A stretch of 64,000 nucleotides of DNA from positions 21,085 to 85,084 of the forward strand of contig JAFTTI010000017.1 in the NCBI GenBank assembly GCA_017466865.1, written 5' to 3'. A program made the translations under genes and the position numbers. Every line of letters starts with the position of its first letter. Positions within the stretch are counted from its first letter, which is position 1. The stretch is from Oscillospiraceae bacterium. Lineage in GTDB: Bacteria; Bacillota; Clostridia; Oscillospirales; Ruminococcaceae. The notes beneath the pieces are model-generated. The model was not told the origin of the DNA. It did no database searches and worked only from the letters and a program-made list of their open reading frames with translations. Of the stretch, positions 25,290 through 33,261 are shown one piece after another.

Positions 25290-25868
25290 ATGAGAAATCT
25301 TAAGACAAAGGGCTTCACACTCGTTGAGCTCATCGTTGTTATCGCAATCATCGGCGTACTCGCAGCAGTTCTCGTTCCCGCAATGCTCGGTTACATGAGA
25401 GACTCAAAGATCTCACAGGCTAACCAGAACGCACACGCAGTTTACACAGCAGCTCAGGCAGCTGTAACAAAGTTTGCTACAGCTAACGGTACATCAAAGC
25501 TCAAGGACAGCGGCGCTGGCTCAACATTTAGCGGCACAGTTGCTAACAAGGGTGACGCAGTTCCTACTTCAGGCTCACTTGATATCACAGGTTCAGCTGG
25601 TGCTGTTCTTAAGGACTTTGGTTCATACCTCGGCGATCAGTTTGTAGGTTCATTCTATTTCGCAACAGGTAAGTCAGGTGACACAATCGAATACGCTCTT
25701 TGGTCACAGGATCTTATGGGTACAACAACTGGTTCAGGCGCAGTAGGATTTACTATTGACAACGCTGAAAACGAAGAAGCTCAGATCCAGGGCTACAAGG
25801 ATGGCGAACTCGTAGGTGTTCATCCTCAGTATCCTTCAGTAGCTGGTGGTGCATCATCAGGTACTTAA
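25290..25868 (+). CDS. pilA: Major type IV pilin
   Basis: A 192-residue prepilin, probably the main structural subunit. The leader MRNLKTKG precedes FTLVELIVVIAIIGVLAAVLV (cleavage after G8, Glu5 present). A helix with PAMLGYMRDSKISQANQNA and a small Gly/Ser/Thr-rich globular head without cysteines follow. It has the strongest ribosome site (GGAGGGG), the most biased codon use in the area and a dedicated strong terminator, all fitting high expression. No C-terminal disulfide loop is present, as in many Clostridia pilins. Confidence 0.9.
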   Translation: MRNLKTKGFTLVELIVVIAIIGVLAAVLVPAMLGYMRDSKISQANQNAHAVYTAAQAAVTKFATANGTSKLKDSGAGSTFSGTVANKGDAVPTSGSLDITGSAGAVLKDFGSYLGDQFVGSFYFATGKSGDTIEYALWSQDLMGTTTGSGAVGFTIDNAENEEAQIQGYKDGELVGVHPQYPSVAGGASSGT

Positions 25869-25900
25869 TCGATAGTCGATTAAAACTTAACTGAACAATT

Positions 25901-25927
25901 AAAGGCTCTCTTATGAGAGCCTTTTTT
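25901..25927 (+). terminator. Major pilin terminator
   Basis: A perfect 10-bp stem (25901-25910 with 25915-25924), TTAT loop and T6 run. Confidence 0.92.
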
Positions 25928-25929
25928 GT

Positions 25930-25948
25930 GTGTGAAGGGCACACAGCC
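25930..25948. repeat. Direct repeat X, copy 1
   Basis: GTGTGAAGGGCACACAGCC, identical to the copy at 26029-26047. It contains a GTGTG/CACAC palindrome and each copy precedes a terminator-like hairpin. Confidence 0.8.
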
Positions 25949-25985
25949 CAAATCGTTTCATAGTCTGCTATGTAAATAAAATTCA

Positions 25986-26024
25986 GGCTCGGTAACCACA
26001 TTTGTGTGGTGTCGGGTCTTTTAT
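25986..26024 (+). terminator. Second terminator-like hairpin in the convergent spacer
   Basis: ACCACA (25995-26000) pairs with TGTGGT (26005-26010), extended by wobble pairs between GCTCG and CGGGT, then TCTTTTATTTT. Confidence 0.5.
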
Positions 26025-26028
26025 TTTG

Positions 26029-26047
26029 GTGTGAAGGGCACACAGCC
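26029..26047. repeat. Direct repeat X, copy 2
   Basis: Exact 19-base copy of 25930-25948, 99 bases downstream, again placed upstream of a hairpin. Confidence 0.8.
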
Positions 26048-26070
26048 ATATCCTTTGAAGTTGGTCAAGA

Positions 26071-26106
26071 AAACACTCCCCCACATCTGTGGGGGAGTGT
26101 TTATTG
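26071..26106. terminator. Third terminator hairpin in the convergent spacer
   Basis: A perfect 14-bp stem (26071-26084 with 26089-26102) with loop ATCT, A-run before and T-run after, so it can act on both strands. Confidence 0.85.
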
Positions 26107-26113
26107 TCTTTAT

Positions 26114-26164
26114 AAAGTCCAAAACGAACAGTCCGCGGGGACTCCCCGCCACAATAAAACTCGG
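26114..26164. repeat. Repeat Y, copy 1
   Basis: About 50 bases beginning AAAGTCCAAAACGAAC and containing a GCGGGG/CCCCGC hairpin, ending ACAATAAAACTCGG. Copies 2 and 3 lie at 26208 and 26304. Confidence 0.8.
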
Positions 26165-26197
26165 CAACAGATTTCTCCGTTACCGAGTCGTTTTTTA
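26159..26197. terminator. Fourth terminator hairpin, attached to repeat Y copy 1
   Basis: ACTCGG-AAC (26159-26168) pairs with GTT-CCGAGT (26179-26188) around one mismatch, followed by a T6 run. The 3' arm resembles that of the terminator at 35165-35206. Confidence 0.8.
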
Positions 26198-26207
26198 TTT
26201 ATCGAAT

Positions 26208-26257
26208 AAAGTTCGAAACGAACGCCCGCGGGGGCTCCCCGCCACAATAAAACTCGG
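26208..26257. repeat. Repeat Y, copy 2
   Basis: Near-identical to copy 1 (AAAGTTCGAAACGAAC start, GCGGGG-GCT-CCCCGC hairpin, same ACAATAAAACTCGG end). Confidence 0.8.
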
Positions 26258-26292
26258 AAACAACTGTTTGTCATTTCCGAGTTCTTTTTTTA
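26252..26292. terminator. Fifth terminator hairpin, attached to repeat Y copy 2
   Basis: ACTCGGAAA (26252-26260) pairs perfectly with TTTCCGAGT (26274-26282), then TCTTTTTTTATT. Confidence 0.85.
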
Positions 26293-26303
26293 TTATCTTT
26301 AAC

Positions 26304-26340
26304 AAAGTTCGTAACGAACAGCCCGCGGGGGCTCCCCGCT
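26304..26340. repeat. Repeat Y, copy 3, truncated into the bactofilin stop codon
   Basis: Matches copies 1 and 2 up to CTCCCCGC and then stops; its last bases form part of the stop codon of the minus-strand bactofilin gene. Confidence 0.75.
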
Positions 26341-27181
26341 ATTCTGATACTGCGATTGCTTCGGGGAAGATGTTGCTTGCGCTTTCCTGAAGGAATGTTG
26401 TATTAACAAATCCCTGGATAGTAGCGCCGTCGAGAACTGTAATTGTTGATGCGTTGATGTTTCCGAAGATGATAGAGTCTGTCTTGAATTCAGCCTTTCC
26501 GCTGATTTCAACATTACCCTTAACCTTGCCGTTTATGTCAAGATACTGAGCGTTGATGTCGCCTAAAAGAAGACTGTCTCTGTCCATCTTAACTTGTCCC
26601 TTTGAAGTAACATTACCCTGCATTGAAGAACCGAGCATAGTTGCGTTGTTACATTCAAGGTCACCAACGACTTTACCGCTGAGGTTTGCGTTCTTTGTAA
26701 TCTGAACATCGCCCTTAACGCTTCCTTCAACAGTAACATTTGCGAAAGAACGGATGTTTCCGTCAACGATTGTATTTCTTGAAATAACTGTTGTTTCTTC
26801 TGTTTCAAAATAGGGGTTAGAACCGCCACCCATATTGTTGTTGTTTGTTGTCGGTGGAACAGGCTGTCTTAACTGCTGCTGATACTGCTGTGAGTAGTCC
26901 TGCTGAGGAGCTGCAGCTGGAGGAGGAGTCTGCTGAACCTGACGGGGAGTAACCTGTGGAGGAGGTGTAAACCCTGTAGGCGACTGCGGTCTCTGAACAG
27001 GAGGGGGAACAGTCTGTTTATCGAATGTAGGTTTGATAGGTTCTGAATTTGCACTTGGAGTGTCAAGGTATCTGTCGATATTCGACTTTTCTTTCGAGTT
27101 CTTAGAAAGGTCTGAACCTACAAGACCGTCTCTCTTTAAAAGCTCCTTGACTGCCTGATTAAAATTATCTTTTAAGCTCAT
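26339..27181 (-). CDS. Bactofilin (polymer-forming cytoskeletal protein)
   Basis: A 280-residue protein with a disordered N-terminal half rich in Pro and Gln (about 40-115) and a C-terminal bactofilin beta-helix (about 130-265). The helix consists of short repeats such as NIRSFANVTVEGSVKGDVQI and GKVKGNVEISGKAEF. Bactofilins polymerise without nucleotide and scaffold envelope-modifying enzymes or polar machines. The gene overlaps the upstream deacetylase by one base, so filament and enzyme are made together. The head-to-tail neighbourhood with the pilin genes makes a scaffold for pilus or peptidoglycan remodelling plausible. The N-terminal half is longer than in minimal bactofilins. Confidence 0.9.
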   Translation of the reverse strand: MSLKDNFNQAVKELLKRDGLVGSDLSKNSKEKSNIDRYLDTPSANSEPIKPTFDKQTVPPPVQRPQSPTGFTPPPQVTPRQVQQTPPPAAAPQQDYSQQYQQQLRQPVPPTTNNNNMGGGSNPYFETEETTVISRNTIVDGNIRSFANVTVEGSVKGDVQITKNANLSGKVVGDLECNNATMLGSSMQGNVTSKGQVKMDRDSLLLGDINAQYLDINGKVKGNVEISGKAEFKTDSIIFGNINASTITVLDGATIQGFVNTTFLQESASNIFPEAIAVSE

Positions 27182-28215
27182 TATCTTATCCCCTTACTGT
27201 CTGAAAGTTGTTCCTCCGGTGGAATTGTGAATTGCGAGGGTGTGGTTTCGTTTGTGAGTTTATCGAATGAGTATCCGCGGTTTTTCAGCGCTATGATAAT
27301 ATCCTCGGTGACATAAACAGAAACATCTCTGTTATGCAAAAGGACAATCGCGTTGTTTCTTTCGCCGACTCCGTTTAAAATGTTGTTGTAGACGGATGTC
27401 CAGGTTGCGTTATTTGAAGCATCCTGTCCGCTTACATTCCAGTCGAAATAGGTATAACCTCTTCTTTTTACTTCTTCACAGAGTTCTTTGCTGATGCTTT
27501 CGTTATAGGCATTGACACTTCCGCCTGCAAAACGCATTATGTCAGGCTTAACACCCGTTGCTTTGTATATGCCGTCTGAAGTGTTTTTCATATCGAGCAG
27601 AAAACTGTCAACATCTTTATAGATGGTTTCGTAATCGTGCGACGCAGAATGTATGCCGACAGTGTGTCCTTCTGCAATACACTGTTTAACTATGGCAATA
27701 TCCTGCTCAGTTTCCACGGCGCACATGAAAAAAGTTGCCTTAACATTGTGCTTTCTTAAAATGCTTAAAATACTCCATGTGTTTTCCGCAGGGCCGTCAT
27801 CGAATGTAAGATAGATGGTCTTGTCAGAAATTTCGTTTTTTTTTGGAGCATCTACATAAAGGTCGGGAAAAAGTTTTGTATAAGAGGGTGCGTTTCTTAC
27901 CGCCTTCAAAGCTGAAACATATTTGTCAAAAGACTTAGGATTTTCTTTTTCAATGTATTCTAAAATCTCATCGTCAGAATATCCTTGTTTCTTCATCTCA
28001 TCGTAGATTTCATCGAGGGATTTTTTAATTTCTTCCTCTTTTTCTTCCTCTGCGATGTTGTTGATGACAGGCTTTGCAACATTCTCTTCATAGTCGTTTT
28101 TGAGGGAGGCATATTTCACTCCGAAAAAGACTGCGAGACCTATTGAAACCGCGATAATAGTTGCAATGCAAACGATAATGAGGTCCTTAAAAAACCTCAC
28201 ACTTCCGAAATACAT
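27181..28215 (-). CDS. Membrane-anchored NodB polysaccharide deacetylase
   Basis: A 344-residue enzyme with a short cytoplasmic N-terminus, one membrane helix (about 10-35), a highly charged coiled-coil linker (about 45-95) and an extracytoplasmic NodB domain. The catalytic motifs are complete: TFDDGPAENT, the metal-binding HSASH, the RFAGGS loop, DWNVSGQD and LLHNRD. It should remove acetyl groups from peptidoglycan or a surface glycan. The start at 28215 has GGTGGT upstream. ATGs at 28257 and 28248 are rejected because the promoter at 28263-28291 puts the transcript start at about 28255, too close for either to have a ribosome site. It is the first gene of an operon with the bactofilin. Confidence 0.9.
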   Translation of the reverse strand: MYFGSVRFFKDLIIVCIATIIAVSIGLAVFFGVKYASLKNDYEENVAKPVINNIAEEEKEEEIKKSLDEIYDEMKKQGYSDDEILEYIEKENPKSFDKYVSALKAVRNAPSYTKLFPDLYVDAPKKNEISDKTIYLTFDDGPAENTWSILSILRKHNVKATFFMCAVETEQDIAIVKQCIAEGHTVGIHSASHDYETIYKDVDSFLLDMKNTSDGIYKATGVKPDIMRFAGGSVNAYNESISKELCEEVKRRGYTYFDWNVSGQDASNNATWTSVYNNILNGVGERNNAIVLLHNRDVSVYVTEDIIIALKNRGYSFDKLTNETTPSQFTIPPEEQLSDSKGIR

Positions 28216-28262
28216 TGAACCACCACCCGATTTTACATACTTTCTCATAATATACACACTTT

Positions 28263-28291
28263 ATCATACACCATATTGAGAGTTTTGTCAA
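28263..28291 (-). promoter_or_regulatory. Sigma-A promoter for the deacetylase-bactofilin operon
   Basis: On the minus strand TTGACA (28291-28286) and TATGAT (28268-28263), 17-base spacer. It starts directly beyond the last phage-like gene, with no terminator seen between them. Confidence 0.8.
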
Positions 28292-28311
28292 GATAACTAC
28301 AAGAATTTGTG

Positions 28312-29250
28312 TCAGTTATTTCTGTTGTTATAACGGTCGGAATATCGCCATAAAGTCGTCTGAATTCCGCTTTTTGAGCCATTTACAAGAATACGGTTTA
28401 TTCTTCCTGATTTTTTGTTAAAAATTACTGTATCATTAAGGTCCTCACCCGAATATCCATCATACTTTATAAAGTCAGCCCTGCTTCCTTTCATACTGAG
28501 GTTTATTTTGGTCTGAATCCCTAAATAACTGTCAAACGCCCACATAGAATCAAAAGCATAGTATTTTTCTCTTATAATACCAAGATTTCTTATTTCATTG
28601 TCATTTACATACAACGAAAAACCCGATTCGGCATCGTCTGTCAAATCACGCATATAAACATCGCTGACAGCGTTTTTGAGATTGAGAAGATTTCCCTTTG
28701 AGATGATAGTTTTCGGCTCAAAAGAAAATGTGTTTTCAGAAAATGTATATGAAACTTTGTTCGGTGCTGAAATAAAGGGGTGTGAATTATGCATTTTAAG
28801 ACAAAGCATTTTACAGGCATCCCATATAGAAGAATGAGATTTGAGATATATGTAGTTTACCGTAGAAGAACTGTTTTCGTGTGTTATATTCGGAAGATTA
28901 ACCCTGCTGAACAGCGAATTGAGTGAGGGCGAAGAAATTATCCCTTCAGGAAGTTCACTCTGTAAAAGAAGCGAAGAATATCCTCTTGACGATATAGAAA
29001 TTCTCTTTCCTTCAGAACTTTCTGTTTCTTCAATAATATCAACAAAACCTTTGTGGATAAGTTTTCCGTCGATATAAAACTCGACATCAGAAATATTCAT
29101 AACATCACATTCTGTAAAGAAAATTCCCGAAAGAACGGAATAGGGGGTATAAACCTCTTTTTCAAAACGAAAAGAAAGACATTTTTTCGTTTCATAAATC
29201 TCATCCGAAACAGATGTCAGTTTAAGAGTAATATCATTCATTTTCATCAC
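28312..29250 (-). CDS. Phage tail hub-like protein (gpD/XkdQ family)
   Basis: A 312-residue protein resembling the baseplate hub/late-control family. The N-terminal half is beta-rich with FYIDGKLIHKGFVDIIEE and the typical RISISSRGYSSLLLQSEL transition. A middle segment of the type that opens the central channel follows, then a beta-rich end. It overlaps the upstream gene by 17 bases and is the last gene of the cassette. In complete phages, tail lysozyme, baseplate and fibre genes would follow; here host genes begin 54 bases later. Confidence 0.6.
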   Translation of the reverse strand: MMKMNDITLKLTSVSDEIYETKKCLSFRFEKEVYTPYSVLSGIFFTECDVMNISDVEFYIDGKLIHKGFVDIIEETESSEGKRISISSRGYSSLLLQSELPEGIISSPSLNSLFSRVNLPNITHENSSSTVNYIYLKSHSSIWDACKMLCLKMHNSHPFISAPNKVSYTFSENTFSFEPKTIISKGNLLNLKNAVSDVYMRDLTDDAESGFSLYVNDNEIRNLGIIREKYYAFDSMWAFDSYLGIQTKINLSMKGSRADFIKYDGYSGEDLNDTVIFNKKSGRINRILVNGSKSGIQTTLWRYSDRYNNRNN

Positions 29251-29935
29251 CCTTTATCTCAATAAATTCAGCTTCGATAAAAGCTGTTTTTCCACCCCTT
29301 AGTCTGTAAGATGAAAGATGCATATCGGGAAGGTAAGCACCGCCTACGCTTATAGTGAGAGGAGAGAAATTCTTGACAGCATTATCAAGTTCGGAAAAAC
29401 TTTTTGCCGAAAGTTTTGTTTTTCCTTTTATAGAAAGTGAAAGCGGATAGTTTCCCATACCACTCGCCCTTACACCTGCTGAAAGAGTTTTTACCTCACT
29501 TACAGACTGTTTTCTCGAAAATGAGAATGACGATACAGAAATCTCTGTTTCGCCTATCTGTATTGTATCAGTTGTATTCCCGAGGGAATAATTGAGTTTT
29601 AAAGAAAAGTTATAACAAAGCCTGTCGAGTTTCTTTTCATAGAAAAGGTCTGATGCCTTTATGCTTTTTACAGAAAGGTCTGAACTCATAATCGTTTCAG
29701 GAATTTTCGATGCAAGAGAAAGAATTTTTCCACCGCTGAAATTTGAAGGTGTGTAAAAAGAAATTTCAGCTTCAGCCTCAGATTCCGCTTCGTCTGTTTT
29801 GAGACCCGTTATGCCGACTGTTATGAAACAGTCGTTGCGCCTTGCTATAAGTTCCTCGCCGAACTGATGATATGAGGGGATTTTTGTCTTTGATAAAACA
29901 GAAATTATATCGTTTGCAAGAACATAAAAACTCAT
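29234..29935 (-). CDS. Phage tail-associated protein, possibly two fused domains
   Basis: 233 residues with no sure family. The first 80 or so look like a tail-terminator/completion protein (ANDIISVLSK, ITVGITGLKTDEAE). The remainder is beta-rich with repeated Ser/Val strands (IQIGETEISVSSFSFS) and could be a tube or adaptor domain. It abuts the preceding gene without a gap. Position between connector and hub supports a tail role; the domain split is inference. Confidence 0.5.
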   Translation of the reverse strand: MSFYVLANDIISVLSKTKIPSYHQFGEELIARRNDCFITVGITGLKTDEAESEAEAEISFYTPSNFSGGKILSLASKIPETIMSSDLSVKSIKASDLFYEKKLDRLCYNFSLKLNYSLGNTTDTIQIGETEISVSSFSFSRKQSVSEVKTLSAGVRASGMGNYPLSLSIKGKTKLSAKSFSELDNAVKNFSPLTISVGGAYLPDMHLSSYRLRGGKTAFIEAEFIEIKGDENE

Positions 29936-30304
29936 TTAAACCCCTCCTTTAACGGACATAAAAACAAAGTCAGAAATAGGCTTTTCGATAAGATAACCCT
30001 TACAGAGTTTTTCCTGTTCGTTAATCATTTTCTTTGCCATTTCAAGTCTGTAACTGTTTTTGTCCGAAGAAATAATACCTCCGCCGTTTGATACCATAGG
30101 AATACCATTTGCTGTTTCTTTTTCGATAAGATAAAGGTTAGCGTAAAGCGCTGTTAAATATTCAACTTCTTCCCTTAACATATCTTCGTTTCTGATAATT
30201 CTTGACTTTATGAAAGAAACCGCTCTTTCTATAAGAAAAGAATTCTTTTCAGCCGATGTTTCAGAGATGTTTTCAAAAAGAATGTAAATCTGTTCCATAT
30301 CCAT
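29936..30304 (-). CDS. Putative phage head-tail connector
   Basis: 122 residues, predicted mostly helical (MEQIYILFENISE...). Its size and its place between the capsid genes and the tail genes match the small neck or head-completion proteins of siphophage-like modules. No conserved motif allows a firmer name. It follows the protease gene by two bases. Confidence 0.5.
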   Translation of the reverse strand: MDMEQIYILFENISETSAEKNSFLIERAVSFIKSRIIRNEDMLREEVEYLTALYANLYLIEKETANGIPMVSNGGGIISSDKNSYRLEMAKKMINEQEKLCKGYLIEKPISDFVFMSVKGGV

Positions 30305-30306
30305 TT

Positions 30307-31068
30307 TTATCTTCCTCTTTTCATCATATAGGGTGAGTTGTCATCGCACTTTTTCATACTATCGGGATTTTTAATCTTCTTTGTCTTTTTTTCTAAAGTT
30401 TCACAAAGAGAAGAAAGTTCCATCTCAGACATATTCTTTATGTCAGAATTATCACCCGTTAAAAAGCAAAGCCTTGTTGCTTTTCTTAAAAGTTCATCAT
30501 TTTCAGAACTTTTTGTAACTCCTGCATTTATCTGTGCGGGAACAGCTACAAAACTCCATTCATAAGCGTCTGAAATATCAGAAAGTGTGAAAAAACACTC
30601 TTTATCACCATACTTTTTTCCGCCTCTGTGACTACACGAAGAAGAAAGTGTATCAGAAGAACAGACAGAGCAGATTCTCTTTTCCGCCCTACAGGAAACG
30701 CTGACTTCCTTTTTTATTCCGCCCTCGATTTCTTTTATGAGGTCTTCGTTTGACTTTGTTCTTACCATATAGGCTGTCGCTTTAAGACAGGTGTAAACCT
30801 CTCCCGACTTTGTTATCTTCGTTTCATCAGAAACAATTTCTGTGTCGAAAATTCTCGCCGTCTGGTTGGATGTTTTTGCGTTGTGGTCAAAAATTCCCGT
30901 TTTTCCGATAAAGAGCGATTTCATTTCTGAAAGTGCAGAAAGAGAGAATTTTTCGTTATCCCTGTCGGTTTCGTTATCACAGAGTATTACTGAAAATATG
31001 TAGACTTCGTCTTCTTTGAATTCGCGTCTTGTGAATTCATTAAGCTTTTTGAGTAAATTATTTTCCAA
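30307..31068 (-). CDS. Putative prohead protease/capsid maturation protein
   Basis: 253 residues. The segment AYEWSFVAVPAQINAGVTKS matches the conserved end of the prohead protease fold (usually E-W/F-S-x-V-x-x-P-A), and GIFDHNAK supplies a candidate catalytic histidine. A Cys/His cluster (CSVCSSD ... CSH) near residues 130-150 looks like a small zinc site and is unusual for the family. A lysine-rich tail could be a scaffold segment. It lies after the capsid gene, whereas most phages place it before. Confidence 0.6.
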   Translation of the reverse strand: MENNLLKKLNEFTRREFKEDEVYIFSVILCDNETDRDNEKFSLSALSEMKSLFIGKTGIFDHNAKTSNQTARIFDTEIVSDETKITKSGEVYTCLKATAYMVRTKSNEDLIKEIEGGIKKEVSVSCRAEKRICSVCSSDTLSSSCSHRGGKKYGDKECFFTLSDISDAYEWSFVAVPAQINAGVTKSSENDELLRKATRLCFLTGDNSDIKNMSEMELSSLCETLEKKTKKIKNPDSMKKCDDNSPYMMKRGR

Positions 31069-31136
31069 GAAAATTACCTCCTGTATTTTTATATTTACCC
31101 CGACTCCCGAACGGAAGTCAGGGTAAAAGTTACTTT

Positions 31137-32111
31137 TTACGCAATTTCGAGAACTCTTACAGCCTCGGGGATAATTTTTGCGAAACCTGTTGTAACAGAA
31201 ACCGCAATAGTTTCAACCTGTCTGCCGATAAGCTTGTCTGTTTCGAGAACGATGTCAGAACCGTTGATCATTTCGAGAGCACAGGTTCTGTCAAGACCTA
31301 CGATTGTGCCGTCTGCTACCGCGTCAGACTTAATGAGTTTAGCACCGAAAGGTGTCTTTACTGCGCCTGTTGACATAAAGTCGCCTGATGCATTCTTCAT
31401 CTGTTCAAATGAGAGAATTTCAGCCATTGTTTCAGGCTTTGCGATGATAGTTGTCATATCATAAGAACCGAATTTGCCCCAGAACTTAGCGAGTTCAGAA
31501 TAAGTGAACGCACCGCTTGTTGTATCAGCAGTAACACCTTCTGTAAGAACGCCTACCGCCTGAGCGAAAATAGCGTTTGCAATCTGAGCACCTATAGACA
31601 TAAGTGAAACAGAAAGAACATCAAGACGCTGATTTCTGATTGTTTCATAAGTAGTAGAGATGCTTCTTCCGAATTTAGACATTGAAACGAGTGATGATGA
31701 AAGCTTGATAGCTGTTTCGGGGAGGTTTTCGCCTTCCATAACAGCAGATGAATAAGGCTTGTTTTCTTCTGCAACGATAGAAATGCCTCTGCAATCTGTT
31801 GCATTTGTGCTTGTTCTTGCAGCAACGATTTCTGAAAGTGCTGATGAATTCATACCTGCCTTGATAGCACGCTTTACGAATTCGGGGAAGAGGACAGCGC
31901 TTTCTGTTGTAAGGAAGAATTTTTCAACTGTGTCGCAGTTTTCACCGCTTACCTTGATGTCAAAACGCTTGAGCTGTCTTTCATAAGCGTCAAGACCCGA
32001 AAGTTCTGTATCTGTGTAGTTTGTATCGGGGTCGAGTTCAGCGAGTGCTTCTGAAAAAGATTTGCCCGAAAGATTATAAAGTCCCTTGTCAAGTTTTACT
32101 GAATTATACAT
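31137..32111 (-). CDS. HK97-fold major capsid protein
   Basis: 324 residues of the type that builds icosahedral shells: an N-terminal region with acidic helices (about 1-70), then an HK97-like core with ESAVLFPEFVKRAI, the E-loop region around ENLPETAIKLSSSLVSMSKFGRSI, and a long spine helix. It overlaps the portal gene by eight bases. Codon use is more biased than in its neighbours (many GTT, CTT, GAA), as expected for an abundantly made protein, which hints that the cassette is expressed. Confidence 0.75.
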   Translation of the reverse strand: MYNSVKLDKGLYNLSGKSFSEALAELDPDTNYTDTELSGLDAYERQLKRFDIKVSGENCDTVEKFFLTTESAVLFPEFVKRAIKAGMNSSALSEIVAARTSTNATDCRGISIVAEENKPYSSAVMEGENLPETAIKLSSSLVSMSKFGRSISTTYETIRNQRLDVLSVSLMSIGAQIANAIFAQAVGVLTEGVTADTTSGAFTYSELAKFWGKFGSYDMTTIIAKPETMAEILSFEQMKNASGDFMSTGAVKTPFGAKLIKSDAVADGTIVGLDRTCALEMINGSDIVLETDKLIGRQVETIAVSVTTGFAKIIPEAVRVLEIA

Positions 32112-33252
32112 TGTTCATTTCTCCTTTTAATTTGTTTTCAATTTCTTCTGCTTCGGCATTTTTAAGTCTTGCCTCGGCGAGTTCTTTTTCGTCCTGAAGA
32201 TTTATGTTGTCCCATAAAACTTCTGTTTTAGCGTCAAGACCTAAAATCGCAAGATAGCTTTCGCATATCTTCACTATGACGGGTGTTAAAAGACGCCTGT
32301 AATAACAAAGTTCAGATGTTAAGATGTCAGCCTGTTGCGATGACATTCTTTCTGTTGTTGACCACGAAAGTCCGAGTAAAAACGGAGGAATAGAAAGCTT
32401 CGCAACAATCTGTTCGAGAATTTGTTTTACAGGAATTTCTGTGTCGATTATCTGATTATCGGCGCCGATGACCTTTATATCAACATCGCCTACTGCAACA
32501 AAATCTCTTACCTCTCCGTTTCTTGAGGCGTTCATTCCGTCGCTCCATTCCTTTGCTATCTGCTCTGCTCTTTCTCTTGCCGATGAAATATCGGTTTCGC
32601 TCTGCGGTTTATATGTTACTGCATAGCGGACATTTCCTACTCTGTCAAAATTCTGACCAATACTTTCATAGATTCTCATAAGTATTCTTGAAAGATAGGG
32701 AAGCCCCGAAAGAACAGATTTTCCATAAGGGTTATCCCCTTTAGGAGAGAGTGCTGTAAAAAGAATAAGCGATGGGTTTTTAACGGGAATTTTCTTTCCG
32801 CCCGATTTGATAAAATAAACGGGGTTATATTTCTTGTCAGAAGCAACTTCAATTCCCGATGGATTTATGTTTCTTAAACATGAAATTTTATTCATATCAT
32901 CCGAAAGAATAATCTCACCAGCAGCGTTGCCGTAGGTTATAAGACTATCTAAATATGAGTCGATGAAACTCTGTAAAGAAACCCCCGAAAGTCCTACCCT
33001 TACGCTGTTTACGAAATCATCAACAAGCCCTTGGTATCTTTCGTCAGAACAGATAACCTTAAAACCGCCCGTTAAACGAACTGTTTTTGTAACGGCTGCA
33101 TCGATTATCGGAACAGCCTCTCTCAAAGCGTCATAAAGCCTGTAATCTGCTCTTTCATCGGGCAGAATGAGGTTTTTTCCCATAACGCCTCTCTGTGAAT
33201 TTGTCGCAACGAAATTCTCTTTGCTTTTCTTGAAAAGTTTTATTTTGCTCAC
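32104..33252 (-). CDS. Phage portal protein
   Basis: 382 residues that would form the dodecameric DNA gateway at the capsid vertex. Characteristic portal features include DAAVTKTVRLTGGF near the start, YGNAAGEIIL, FIKSGGKKIPV, and the SIPPFLLGLS...ERMSSQQADILTSE motif of the PBSX/SPP1-like clade. It follows the large terminase by nine bases and overlaps the capsid gene. Confidence 0.85.
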   Translation of the reverse strand: MSKIKLFKKSKENFVATNSQRGVMGKNLILPDERADYRLYDALREAVPIIDAAVTKTVRLTGGFKVICSDERYQGLVDDFVNSVRVGLSGVSLQSFIDSYLDSLITYGNAAGEIILSDDMNKISCLRNINPSGIEVASDKKYNPVYFIKSGGKKIPVKNPSLILFTALSPKGDNPYGKSVLSGLPYLSRILMRIYESIGQNFDRVGNVRYAVTYKPQSETDISSARERAEQIAKEWSDGMNASRNGEVRDFVAVGDVDIKVIGADNQIIDTEIPVKQILEQIVAKLSIPPFLLGLSWSTTERMSSQQADILTSELCYYRRLLTPVIVKICESYLAILGLDAKTEVLWDNINLQDEKELAEARLKNAEAEEIENKLKGEMNNV

Positions 33253-33261
33253 CTCTTTTGG

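Noticed and set aside
25901-26340. Possible CRISPR array
   Set aside because: Only two or three repeat copies, of unequal length, each tied to a terminator hairpin, with no regular spacers or cas genes.
26004-26390. Overlapping plus-strand ORFs of 128 and 67 codons
   Set aside because: They run through the repeat/terminator stack, repeat the same peptide for each DNA repeat, and lack ribosome sites; translation of noncoding repeats.
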